Made by a program: the position numbers and the translations under genes
Part shown: one piece after another, positions 9,226 to 17,326 of the stretch
Layout of the letters: every line of letters begins with the position of its first letter
Position numbering within the stretch: the first letter of the stretch is position 1
The notes under the pieces: model-generated
Seen by the model: only the letters and a program-made list of their open reading frames with translations
What the model was told of the DNA's origin: nothing
Databases searched by the model: none
From: JAFEDN01 sp963697455
GTDB lineage: Bacteria > Pseudomonadota > Gammaproteobacteria > Coxiellales > Coxiellaceae
Assembly (NCBI GenBank): GCA_963697455.1
Contig: CAVOOI010000032.1
Coordinates: 1-64,000 of the forward strand
Reading direction: 5' to 3'
Length of the DNA: 64,000 nt

Positions 9226-10166
9226 GCTTAAAAGCTTTATTGACGGCTGAAGATGCAATCATTATTGCCCATTATTACGCGCCTGCATCCGTCCAGCAAT
9301 TGGCTGAAGAGACGGGTGGTTTTATCGGCGATTCCTTAGCGATGGCCAGGTTCGGACAGAAACATTCCGCGAGTACTTTGATTATCGCCGGTGTTAGATT
9401 CATGGGCGAAACTGCTAAAATTCTCAGCCCTGAAAAGCGGGTGCTGATGCCTACCTTAGAAGCGACCTGCTCTTTAGATTTAGGTTGTCCCATTGCAGAG
9501 TTCAATCATTTTTGTGATCAACATCCTGATCGCACTATTGTGGTCTACGCAAATACGTCAGCGGCAGTGAAAGCTCGCGCAGACTGGGTTGTGACCTCCA
9601 GTAATGCACTGGAAATTGTCGACCACTTGGATTCCTTGGGCCATAAAATTTTATGGGCCCCCGACCGGCATTTAGGGCGTTATATCGCAACCAAAACTCG
9701 AGCGGATATGGTCTTGTGGCAGGGGGCTTGCATTGTCCATGAAGAGTTTAAAAGTAAAGCGCTTATGCAATTAAAGCAACGCTATCCACAGGCTGCGGTG
9801 CTGGTTCATCCTGAATCCCCGGAAAACGTCATTGACCAGGCGGATGTCGTCGGTTCGACTTCACAGTTATTAGCAGCGAGTAAAACTTTGCCGCATCCAA
9901 CGTTTATTGTCGCCACCGAACAGAATATTTTTTATAAAATGCAGCAAGCTTCTCCGGATAAACAATTTTTATTGGCGCCGACTGCCGGAGTAGGGGCCAC
10001 TTGCCAAAGTTGCGGTCATTGTCCGTGGATGGCGATGAATCAGTTAGATAATTTAGAGCATTCGTTACGCCGCGGTGATAATCAAATCCATTTAGCTGCA
10101 GAAGTCATGAACCAAGCCCGCATTTCTCTCCAAAGAATGGTGGAATTTAAGGAGAAAATAATATGA
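9222..10166 (+). CDS. nadA: Quinolinate synthase NadA
   Basis: NadA condenses iminoaspartate with dihydroxyacetone phosphate to quinolinate in de novo NAD synthesis, using a [4Fe-4S] cluster. The 314-residue protein shows IIAHYYAPASVQQLA near the N terminus. The three widely spaced cluster cysteines lie in LEATCSLDLGCP, WQGACIVHEEF and the TCQSCGHCPWM region. Length is at the short end of the family but no domain is missing. No nadB or nadC is present in the window. It overlaps both neighbours by 4 bases in the rhodanese-nadA-ferredoxin operon. Confidence 0.96.
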   Translation: MSLKALLTAEDAIIIAHYYAPASVQQLAEETGGFIGDSLAMARFGQKHSASTLIIAGVRFMGETAKILSPEKRVLMPTLEATCSLDLGCPIAEFNHFCDQHPDRTIVVYANTSAAVKARADWVVTSSNALEIVDHLDSLGHKILWAPDRHLGRYIATKTRADMVLWQGACIVHEEFKSKALMQLKQRYPQAAVLVHPESPENVIDQADVVGSTSQLLAASKTLPHPTFIVATEQNIFYKMQQASPDKQFLLAPTAGVGATCQSCGHCPWMAMNQLDNLEHSLRRGDNQIHLAAEVMNQARISLQRMVEFKEKII

Positions 10167-10528
10167 ATACTACTGAGTGCTCACAATTAGCGAATAAAGT
10201 GGAACTATTGGGTCTGGACCAAATCAAATATCATATTTTTTTGTGCTGCGATCAGACTAAACCGAAATGTTGTTCACTGGAAGACGGCTTAGCTTCATGG
10301 AACTATTTAAAAGACCGGCTGAAAGAATTGAATTTGACTGGAGCGGGAGGCGTGTTCCGCACTAAAGCGAACTGTTTACGGATTTGTATCCAAGGCCCCA
10401 TCGCCGTGGTTTATCCAGATGGAATATGGTATCACTCGTGTACGCCGCAAGTTTTAGAGCGCATCATCCAAGAACATTTTATCCAAGGCAAACCGGTAGA
10501 AGAATATATATTTCACCGAAAAACATAA
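10163..10528 (+). CDS. Thioredoxin-like [2Fe-2S] ferredoxin domain protein
   Basis: This 121-residue protein has the pattern of the thioredoxin-like [2Fe-2S] ferredoxin family: HIFLCCDQTKPKCC near residues 27-40, and FRTKANCLRICIQGPIAVVYPDGIWY later. Family members resemble the NuoE/cyanobacterial-type shared fold and bind one [2Fe-2S] cluster with four cysteines. It overlaps nadA by 4 bases. It may donate electrons to, or help assemble the cluster of, NadA, but the sequence does not prove that. Confidence 0.88.
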   Translation: MNTTECSQLANKVELLGLDQIKYHIFLCCDQTKPKCCSLEDGLASWNYLKDRLKELNLTGAGGVFRTKANCLRICIQGPIAVVYPDGIWYHSCTPQVLERIIQEHFIQGKPVEEYIFHRKT

Positions 10529-10529
10529 C

Positions 10530-11369
10530 ATGCAAACAATAACTGGTATTTTACGCAAAATGGAAGCTCAGTTCGCCAAACCTATCGAATATAGTTTGGT
10601 GTTGAATGAGCATAAAATTCCCTTGAATAATCGTCTAGGCCGCCATTTGCAGTTATGTTTTACTGGAAATATTTATTGTATTCAATGCAACCGCAAAACT
10701 AAACAGAGTTTTCAACAGGGTTATTGTTATCCTTGTATGCAGCGGTTAGCCGAATGCAATTTCTGCGTTATTCATCCAGAAAAATGTAACGTGGCCCACG
10801 CTGCGTGCCCCGAAAATGATTGGGCGCATGCTCAGTGTGCGCAGCCCCATATTGTTTATCTAGCGAATTCATCGGGATTAAAAGTAGGTATTACCCGTCA
10901 TACTCAACAACCCACGCGCTGGATAGATCAGGGCGCCTGTCAAGCGTTACCGATTTTTAAAGTGGCCAATCGTTATCAGTCTGGAGCAATCGAGGTATGT
11001 TTAAAGCAGCTCATTAATGATAAAACCGATTGGCGCAAATTGATTAAGCAATCTGCCGCGCCACTTGATTTATTAACCGAACGCGCTCAATTACTGACAA
11101 AAGCTGAAGCAGCGTTGAATTCAGTGCTTGCCACCTTTCCAAAGGATGATATCATTCGCTTAACCGGGCATGACGTGACTGAATTAAATTATCCGCTTGA
11201 ATTTTACCCGTCAAAAATTGTTTCGTTGTCCTTTGATAAGGCCGCGGTAGTAAGCGGGAATTTACAGGGAATTAAAGGGCAGTATTTATTTTTTGATACG
11301 GGAGTCATTAACATCCGCAAATTTTCCGGTTATGAAGTGACCCTAGATTTAAATGAGGTAGAATTATGA
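10530..11369 (+). CDS. DUF2797 family protein with zinc-binding cysteines
   Basis: A 279-residue protein matching my memory of the DUF2797 family. A zinc-ribbon-like cluster is visible: CIQCNRKT, GYCYPCMQRL, and CNFCVIHPEKC between about residues 50 and 87. The middle region (YLANSSGLKVGITRHTQQPTRWIDQGA) resembles a GIY-YIG-like core: YLANS and LKVGITR match the usual paired GIY...YVGLT layout. The function is unknown. It begins 1 base after the ferredoxin stop and overlaps the next gene by 4 bases, so it belongs to the nadA operon. Confidence 0.75.
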   Translation: MQTITGILRKMEAQFAKPIEYSLVLNEHKIPLNNRLGRHLQLCFTGNIYCIQCNRKTKQSFQQGYCYPCMQRLAECNFCVIHPEKCNVAHAACPENDWAHAQCAQPHIVYLANSSGLKVGITRHTQQPTRWIDQGACQALPIFKVANRYQSGAIEVCLKQLINDKTDWRKLIKQSAAPLDLLTERAQLLTKAEAALNSVLATFPKDDIIRLTGHDVTELNYPLEFYPSKIVSLSFDKAAVVSGNLQGIKGQYLFFDTGVINIRKFSGYEVTLDLNEVEL

Positions 11370-11647
11370 TGGTGGATTTTTTCTCGAGTGAAGCTAATCT
11401 TTTAGGTATAATCGGGGTTTTTTTAGTGTTATTGGCTTATGTTTTATTACAAGTGGATAAAATGAAATCCAGTTGGATAAGCTATTCACTACTCAATGCC
11501 GCCGGTTCAGGATTAATTTTAATATCGTTATATTTTTATTGGAATTTAGCTTCCGGCATTATTGAAATAGCCTGGTTTATGATCAGTCTGTATGGACTAA
11601 TCAAAACCCTATATAAGCGTTATCATCGTAAACTAACTAAGGCATGA
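11366..11647 (+). CDS. Small inner-membrane protein, CBU_0592-like family
   Basis: A 93-residue protein with three predicted hydrophobic helices: LLGIIGVFLVLLAYVLLQ, LNAAGSGLILISLYFYW and SGIIEIAWFMISLYGLI. A basic C terminus (KRYHRKLTKA) is presumably cytoplasmic. From memory it fits the CBU_0592 family of membrane proteins of unknown function, a relative of small proteins seen near pantothenate or NAD genes. It is the last gene of the nadA operon, and its end overlaps the end of the convergent hemW by 11 bases. Confidence 0.72.
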   Translation: MMVDFFSSEANLLGIIGVFLVLLAYVLLQVDKMKSSWISYSLLNAAGSGLILISLYFYWNLASGIIEIAWFMISLYGLIKTLYKRYHRKLTKA

Positions 11648-12770
11648 AATTAGTTAATAATTCATTGAGGAAACGATATCCTAAAGAGGTAACGGCGACA
11701 TATTCCTGGTCGAGAACCAGTAAGTCGGGATTAGATATGGTTAGCAGCTTTTGATAAATAGTTTCATAAGTCAGGCCGGTGCGTGCAGTGATCAGAGATA
11801 AAGGAATCTTTTGCCGCAAGCGCAGAGCGTTCATCAAAAATTCCAATAGCAGTTCATCGGCGGGGATCTGCCGCTGACCATCTAATATCGATTGCTGATT
11901 CAGATAATCTCGCGGATTTTTGACTTTCCAGAAACGCCAAATTGAACCATCCCCAGCATGAGTGATTTTACTGTGCGCGCCGGCGCCGATTCCAATATAG
12001 TCGCCAAATTGCCAATAATTGAGATTATGACGAGCATAATTCTCGTCACGGCAATAAGCTGACACCTCATACTGTTGAAAACCTGCTGCTCGCAAACATC
12101 TTTGCCCCTGTTCTTGTATTTCCCATAAAGTTTCGTCATCAGGCAAAGCGGGCGGGAAGCGATGAAAATAAGTATTGGGTTCTAATGTGAGCTGATACCA
12201 TGAAATGTGCGTAGGCTGACAAGCGATGGTTTTTTCCAAATCGGCTAATGCCTCGACCAGACTTTGCTGTGGCAGACCGTGCATGATATCGATGTTAAAA
12301 TTAGAGAACCCTGCTTGTTTCGCCATGGTTATGGCTGCCGCGGCTTGTTCATCATTGTGAATCCGGCCTAATCGCTGTAATTTTGCTGGGTCCCAGCTTT
12401 GCACGCCTAAAGACAATCGGTTGATGCCCGCTTCTCGATATCCAAAAAACCGTTCGGTTTCGCTAGCCCCGGGATTAGCTTCAAGGGTGATTTCGATGCC
12501 GGAAGTTAAATCTAAATATTGATGTAAGCCTTTAAAAAGTTGCCGATATGCGGAGGCTGAAAATAAACTAGGCGTTCCGCCGCCGATAAAAATGCTCTGA
12601 ATAGCCCGGTTTTGCCAGTCTGACTGATGGCTGCGTAGATCGGCTAAAAGTTTTGCGATATACTCTTCCTCAGGAAGGGAATCGCGTAGTGCGTGTGAAT
12701 TAAAATCGCAGTAAGGACATTTGCGGACGCACCAAGGAATATGGATATAAAGGCTTAAAGGAATAGACAT
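11637..12770 (-). CDS. hemW: Radical SAM family heme chaperone HemW
   Basis: This 377-residue protein is a HemN-like radical SAM enzyme with the cluster motif CVRKCPYCDF near residues 14-23, preceded by SLYIHIPW. It also has GGGTPSLFS and GVQSWDPAKLQRLGRIHN. HemW proteins are heme chaperones rather than oxygen-independent coproporphyrinogen oxidases; length near 380 and absence of the HemN N-terminal extension favour HemW. The gene is convergent with the nadA operon and divergent from the L,D-transpeptidase. Confidence 0.92.
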   Translation of the reverse strand: MSIPLSLYIHIPWCVRKCPYCDFNSHALRDSLPEEEYIAKLLADLRSHQSDWQNRAIQSIFIGGGTPSLFSASAYRQLFKGLHQYLDLTSGIEITLEANPGASETERFFGYREAGINRLSLGVQSWDPAKLQRLGRIHNDEQAAAAITMAKQAGFSNFNIDIMHGLPQQSLVEALADLEKTIACQPTHISWYQLTLEPNTYFHRFPPALPDDETLWEIQEQGQRCLRAAGFQQYEVSAYCRDENYARHNLNYWQFGDYIGIGAGAHSKITHAGDGSIWRFWKVKNPRDYLNQQSILDGQRQIPADELLLEFLMNALRLRQKIPLSLITARTGLTYETIYQKLLTISNPDLLVLDQEYVAVTSLGYRFLNELLTNFMP

Positions 12771-12808
12771 ACTTTATTTTAACATAAAAATGACGGGTAT
12801 TCGTAGAA

Positions 12809-13543
12809 ATGTTGCCTTCGAAATTAAAAGCAATTTTAGTGCTTACTTCTTTATTAACTTTGTGGACTAATCCTGGTTCTGCTTTGGGCCATGAAAATAC
12901 TGATTTGGTGTTTTCACAACGTCCGGAAGCTTATGGGCTTAGTTTGTGTCAACAACCTGGATTACATTGCATTGCTGTACAACCGGGTGATAGTTGGGAA
13001 AATAAATTTCCCAATTCAAATCAGCGCGATATCGTGCAGCGTTTAAATCGTACCAATATACCTTTAAAGTATCGTCATTGGTTAGTGGTTCCCAATTCTT
13101 GGCAGAATTTAAATTTTATGACTTTGGGGCCGTTCGCTGCAACAATCGCCCCGCCAGGTCAAAAATTATTACTAGTCGATTTACGAGTGTTTGCATTTGC
13201 CGCCTATGATTCGCAAGGCCGCTTACAAAATTGGGGGCCGGCAAGTGGTGGTGACCAATGGTGTTCCGATAGCCCGCTACACTGCAAGACCGCCGCCGGG
13301 GTATTCAAAATTTACCGGATGAAGGGGGCGGATTGTGTTTCAAATGAATATCCCATCGCTAGCAAGGGCGGGTCACATATGCCATATTGTATGTACTATT
13401 ATCAAGGGTACGCTTTACACGCTTATAACTTGACTGGTTTTACGCATCGTAGCCATGGATGCATCCATTTATTTTATGGAGACGCCAAGTGGTTGCAAGA
13501 GCATTTTGTTGAGCTGGGGACGGCTGTTATTGTGAGACGTTAA
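12809..13543 (+). CDS. Secreted L,D-transpeptidase (YkuD family)
   Basis: A 244-residue protein with an N-terminal signal peptide (basic MLPSKLK, hydrophobic ILVLTSLLTLWT). A LysM-like segment follows (AVQPGDSWENKFPNSNQ ... LVVPNSW, about residues 55-100), then a YkuD domain ending in the catalytic motif RSHGCIHLFYGD with the Cys near residue 217. These enzymes form 3-3 cross-links or anchor proteins in peptidoglycan. The variant SHGCIHL, in place of SHGCIR, recalls EnhA-like proteins of Legionella (from memory). Its stop overlaps the cysQ start (TAATG). Confidence 0.86.
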   Translation: MLPSKLKAILVLTSLLTLWTNPGSALGHENTDLVFSQRPEAYGLSLCQQPGLHCIAVQPGDSWENKFPNSNQRDIVQRLNRTNIPLKYRHWLVVPNSWQNLNFMTLGPFAATIAPPGQKLLLVDLRVFAFAAYDSQGRLQNWGPASGGDQWCSDSPLHCKTAAGVFKIYRMKGADCVSNEYPIASKGGSHMPYCMYYYQGYALHAYNLTGFTHRSHGCIHLFYGDAKWLQEHFVELGTAVIVRR

Positions 13544-14352
13544 TGAGGGATTATCAGAATTTAATCGCCGGATGCAAAGCGTTGGTTGAACGAACCGGCG
13601 CAATATTATTGGAGTTTTGGAATCAGGATCAGAAGTTATTGATCCAGAAAAAATCGGATGGTACACCTTGCTCCGAGGCTGATTTGGCAGCCCATCAAGT
13701 CATTATCGCGGGCTTACAGTTGCTGACTCCCGAGATTCCGGTTTTATCTGAAGAAGGCGAACGTCTGGATTATATTCAGCGCTCACAATGGCGCCAATAT
13801 TGGTTGGTCGATCCGCTGGATGGCACGCGTGGTTTTCTGGATCATTTAGAGCAATTTAGTATTAATATCGCTTTGATAGCCGAACATAGACCGGTGTTGG
13901 GAATGATTTATGTGCCGCGGGCCGCCACAGTTTATTATGCCTGGGAAGGTGGAGGGGCATACAAACAAGTTGGCAACGGTGCTATTCAAAAAATTCATTC
14001 TTTAAATGATGTACGCACAGATTGGCGAGTGCTGATCGGTCAATATTCGCGAGGCAAGCGCTTAGCTGAATTGATTAATAATCGTTGTTCATTTCAGATC
14101 TTACGGGTGAATGGTTCAGTAAAATTTGGTTTGTTAGCAGATGGGCAAGCCGATGTTTATCCGCGCCTGAGTCCCATCAGTGAATGGGATACGGCCGCCG
14201 GACAATGTATTTTAACGGAAAGCGGTGGCGCGGTGGTTGATTTACGGGGCAAGACATTGCAATATAACCGTACACCATCTCTCCTAACTCCAGCTTTTGT
14301 TGCTCTAGCGGATTCACGTTGGACGGAGCAGTGGTTAGAGATTCTAAAATAG
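13543..14352 (+). CDS. cysQ: 3'(2'),5'-bisphosphate nucleotidase CysQ
   Basis: This 269-residue member of the inositol monophosphatase superfamily shows the metal-binding motifs SEEGE near residue 69, DPLDGTRGF near 88, and EWDTAAGQ near 208. CysQ hydrolyses 3'-phosphoadenosine 5'-phosphate to AMP, recycling the product of sulfate activation. Its ATG shares one base with the stop of the L,D-transpeptidase and mdh follows after 8 bases, so the three genes probably form a unit. Confidence 0.92.
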   Translation: MRDYQNLIAGCKALVERTGAILLEFWNQDQKLLIQKKSDGTPCSEADLAAHQVIIAGLQLLTPEIPVLSEEGERLDYIQRSQWRQYWLVDPLDGTRGFLDHLEQFSINIALIAEHRPVLGMIYVPRAATVYYAWEGGGAYKQVGNGAIQKIHSLNDVRTDWRVLIGQYSRGKRLAELINNRCSFQILRVNGSVKFGLLADGQADVYPRLSPISEWDTAAGQCILTESGGAVVDLRGKTLQYNRTPSLLTPAFVALADSRWTEQWLEILK

Positions 14353-14360
14353 GAGACAAC

Positions 14361-15353
14361 ATGAAAAAAACTGTCAAAGTCGCGGTTACTGGAGCGGCGG
14401 GTCAAATTGGTTACGCATTATTATTTCGTTTAGCGTCCGGACAAGCATTTGGGCCGGATATGAATGTTGAATTACAATTATTAGAAATTCCAGCAGCATT
14501 GCCTGGTTTAAAAGGTGTGGTGATGGAGTTGGAAGATTGCGCATTTCCTTTGTTGACTAAAGTGACAGTGACCGATGATGCTAACGTGGCTATGCGCGAT
14601 ATAAATTGGGCGGTATTAGTGGGCGCAATGCCTCGTAAAGCTGGAATGGAGCGCAGCGACTTACTCAAAGTGAATGGCGCAATTTTTACTAAACAAGGCC
14701 AAGCGATCAATGAACAAGCTGCTGATGATGTGCGGGTGTTTGTAGTGGGCAATCCTTGCAATAGTAATTGTCTGATTGCCATGAATAGTGCGCCTGCTGT
14801 GCCTCGCGACCGGTTTTTTGCAATGACTATGCTTGATCAAAATCGTGCTGTCAGTCAGCTCGCGATTAAGGCCGGAGTACCGCTGACTAAAGTAGCGCAA
14901 ATGGCTGTCTGGGGTAATCATTCGGCCACTCAATATCCCGATTTTGAACATACTTTAATTGATGGACGTCCTGCTTCCGCGGTCATTCAAGATGACAATT
15001 GGTTAAAAAACCAATTTTTACCTATGATTCAAACTCGTGGTGCAGAAGTCATTAAAGCGCGTGGCGCTTCCTCAGCGGCTTCGGCGGCGAATGGGGTGAT
15101 AGATAGCTTATGGCATCTTACCCACGACACTCCTGCCGGAGACATTTACTCGGTATGCCGTTGTTCGCAAGGCGAATATGATATAGACCCGGGTCTGATT
15201 TTTTCATTTCCATGCCGAACTGAGGGCCTAAAAGTGAAACCGGTATTGGGAATTAAACATAATGAATTCGGTCAGCAAAAAATAAAAATTACCTTGGACG
15301 AATTGCGTCAAGAATTTGCCATGGTTAAGGAGCTAGGCCTCATTCATTCCTAA
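14361..15353 (+). CDS. mdh: Malate dehydrogenase
   Basis: The 330-residue protein has the NAD-binding VTGAAGQIGYALLFR at the N terminus, GAMPRKAGMERSDLL, NPCNSNCLIAM and the catalytic region WGNHSATQYPDF. This is the roughly 330-residue MDH type 2 related to cytosolic eukaryotic MDH, and it interconverts malate and oxaloacetate in the TCA cycle. The start is the ATG at 14361 after an AGGAGA Shine-Dalgarno; an in-frame upstream start at 14319 lies inside cysQ. The 3' end overlaps the convergent ttcA by 21 bases. Confidence 0.97.
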   Translation: MKKTVKVAVTGAAGQIGYALLFRLASGQAFGPDMNVELQLLEIPAALPGLKGVVMELEDCAFPLLTKVTVTDDANVAMRDINWAVLVGAMPRKAGMERSDLLKVNGAIFTKQGQAINEQAADDVRVFVVGNPCNSNCLIAMNSAPAVPRDRFFAMTMLDQNRAVSQLAIKAGVPLTKVAQMAVWGNHSATQYPDFEHTLIDGRPASAVIQDDNWLKNQFLPMIQTRGAEVIKARGASSAASAANGVIDSLWHLTHDTPAGDIYSVCRCSQGEYDIDPGLIFSFPCRTEGLKVKPVLGIKHNEFGQQKIKITLDELRQEFAMVKELGLIHS

Positions 15354-16163
15354 AGCGTCAAGTTCCGCTAGATCATTAGTGCAATCGGCTTTGATACTGG
15401 AATAGCTCGTAAAGTCCCACAATTTTCGATCCATGAGATGACTTGGTTGCACACTGCTGAGCGCATGTAAAATGTTGCTAGGTATTTTTGGATTTTCTTT
15501 AGCTAGCTCATCAATTAGTTTTTTTACTCGCACTCGGCTGAGATTTTCTTGCGAGCCACATAAATTGCAGGGAATAATGGGAAATTGCAGGCATTGCGCG
15601 TATTTCATGATATCTTGTTCTTGGCAATAAACTAATGGACGGATAACAATCAATGATCGATCATCCGTCAGCAGTTTAGGGGGCATAGATTTAATTTGAC
15701 CATTATATAAAATGGACATCAGTAGAGTGCGGATCAGATCGTCACGATGATGCCCTAAAGCTACTTTGTTAAACCCATGGTCGCGAGCGTATTGATAAAT
15801 ATTACCTCGACGGAGCCGGGAGCATAATGAACAATAGGTTTTACCCTCCGGAATTTTTTCTTTGACTACGCCGTAAGTATTGCGCTTCATAATCTCATAA
15901 GGAATTTGACGTTCTTCCAGCCAATTCCTCAGTCCCTGATCGTCCCACCCTGGCTGAGATTGGTCAAGGGTGAATACTTGCAGGGAAAAATCTTGGCGAG
16001 TTTTGCGTAATTCCTCCAACATGCAAACCATGGTATAGGAGTCTTTCCCTCCCGAAAGGCAGACCAGGATGCGGTCACCCCGGGCAATCATCTGATAATC
16101 AGCGATGGCTTTGGAGGTATAATTTAAAAGTTTTTTCTCAAGTCGAATTATATTCATAATCAC
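15333..16163 (-). CDS. ttcA: tRNA 2-thiocytidine(32) synthetase TtcA
   Basis: TtcA thiolates C32 of some tRNAs using ATP and a [4Fe-4S] cluster. The 276-residue protein shows the PP-loop SGGKDSY near residue 36 and two CxxC pairs, CSLC near 112 and CNLC near 205. LGHHRDDLIRTLLMSILYNG lies between them. Length is normal for short-form TtcA. It is convergent with mdh, sharing its last 21 bases. It is expected to be monocistronic because a repeat-bearing intergenic region lies upstream. Confidence 0.93.
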   Translation of the reverse strand: MIMNIIRLEKKLLNYTSKAIADYQMIARGDRILVCLSGGKDSYTMVCMLEELRKTRQDFSLQVFTLDQSQPGWDDQGLRNWLEERQIPYEIMKRNTYGVVKEKIPEGKTYCSLCSRLRRGNIYQYARDHGFNKVALGHHRDDLIRTLLMSILYNGQIKSMPPKLLTDDRSLIVIRPLVYCQEQDIMKYAQCLQFPIIPCNLCGSQENLSRVRVKKLIDELAKENPKIPSNILHALSSVQPSHLMDRKLWDFTSYSSIKADCTNDLAELDALGMNEA

Positions 16164-16212
16164 AATTTACTTAATTATTCCCGTTCCTGCAATGCCTGGT
16201 CATTTTCTAGAA

Positions 16213-16268
16213 GGGGTCAAGTCCTTAATCCTTATTTGATATCAAATAAGGATTAAGGACTTGACCCC
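16213..16268. repeat. 56-bp perfect palindrome, REP/RAYT-like element candidate
   Basis: The 28 bases from 16213 to 16240 are the exact inverse complement of 16241 to 16268, meeting at GATATC with no spacer. The ends read GGGGTCAAGTCC and GGACTTGACCCC. I recall GGGTCAAGTC-type ends next to REP-associated (Y1) transposases in several gammaproteobacteria, but no such gene is here. On transcription either strand would form a very stable hairpin. It sits between ttcA and ybaK. Confidence 0.75.
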
Positions 16269-16372
16269 CATTTGGTCATTTTTAAGTCAAAATAGATAAA
16301 AACTACTATACTTAAGTTAGAGAGTACTAATTTAACGTGCTTAAAATGATTTAAAATCAGGAGGTTAGGGTT

Positions 16373-16831
16373 ATGCCTAGCAAAAATCTGACTGATTTTT
16401 TATTCGAGCATAAGGTCAAATATACGACTATCAGCCATACGCCCGCTTATACTGCCCAAGAAATAGCCGCATCGGCGCATATACCAGGGATGAAAATCGC
16501 TAAATCCGTAGTAGTGAGGATTGACGGAAAATTATGTATTTTAGTCGAGCCGGCTAACTATAAAGTGGACCTCAAAGCCTTGCAAACGGAGTTGGGCGCG
16601 CATAGCGTGGAGCTAGCGCATGAATATGAATTTGAAGATACTTTTCCAGGCTGCGAAACGGGAGCAGTGCCTCCAATTGGAGAGTTGTTTGATGTGGACG
16701 TGTATGTTGATGACGTTATTAAATATCAGGACGAAATTGCCTTCAGCGCTGGCAACCATAGTGAATTGGTAAAAATGCGTTATGCCGACTTTGAAAAATT
16801 AGTTAAGCCAAAACATGTCCATTTACATTAA
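16373..16831 (+). CDS. YbaK/EbsC-type aminoacyl-tRNA deacylase
   Basis: This 152-residue protein is a YbaK-fold deacylase: YTAQEIAASAHIPGMKIAKSVVV near residues 25-47, with the conserved Lys in IAKSV, and later FPGCETGAVPPIG near 97-109. Such proteins hydrolyse mischarged aminoacyl-tRNA (for example Cys- or Ala-tRNA(Pro)); which substrate applies cannot be read from the sequence. A strong AGGAGG ribosome binding site precedes the ATG. The last 4 bases overlap the end of the convergent lipoprotein gene. Confidence 0.87.
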   Translation: MPSKNLTDFLFEHKVKYTTISHTPAYTAQEIAASAHIPGMKIAKSVVVRIDGKLCILVEPANYKVDLKALQTELGAHSVELAHEYEFEDTFPGCETGAVPPIGELFDVDVYVDDVIKYQDEIAFSAGNHSELVKMRYADFEKLVKPKHVHLH

Positions 16832-17226
16832 AAGTAATAGCTGTAATTGTGTTCATGACAACCAGTATATTTGCAGCCGGTGTAATAAGGGACAGGATCA
16901 CATCTGTTTGGTGCATAAGGAGAGTAAGTAACGCATCGGTTGTTGTGGCAGCGATAAAACTGATTGGGATGATATGCTGTACAGCCATAGAATCCGCATG
17001 GGCCGCAAGCGCCACAAGGAGGTGCACATAAGCGGGGGCCAGGAGGAGGCATTGGCCCAGGAATTGGCCCAGGACCACCAGGATTAGGGTAATAACAGCC
17101 GATAAGATTAGGGCCGCCAGCAGGACATGGCGCCCAAGGATAGATTGGCCCATAGGCGCAACCGGATAATAATAAGGCTATTAAAGGAACTAAAGAATAT
17201 TTAATTTTGGGAAAAGAAAATTTCAT
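16828..17226 (-). CDS. Cys/Gly/Pro-rich lipoprotein
   Basis: A 132-residue protein with a lipoprotein signal: basic MKFSFPKIKYS, hydrophobic LVPLIALL and lipobox LLSGC. The mature part is dominated by Gly, Pro, Cys, Tyr and Asn, with runs such as GPGPIPGPMPPPGPR and many Cys pairs (APPCGACGPCGFYGC). It looks like a small outer-membrane or surface lipoprotein, perhaps disulfide-linked. The ATG at 17226 is chosen because GAGG lies about 6 bases upstream; a GTG two codons earlier is less likely. I do not recognise a named family. Confidence 0.72.
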   Translation of the reverse strand: MKFSFPKIKYSLVPLIALLLSGCAYGPIYPWAPCPAGGPNLIGCYYPNPGGPGPIPGPMPPPGPRLCAPPCGACGPCGFYGCTAYHPNQFYRCHNNRCVTYSPYAPNRCDPVPYYTGCKYTGCHEHNYSYYF

Positions 17227-17326
17227 ACACACCTCATCCTGAATGTTTAATCTTTAAATTATATCAAAGATATCTAATGGGTACTAGGAGTATTATTAAT
17301 GGCAATTTAGGCCTATATTAATTATT

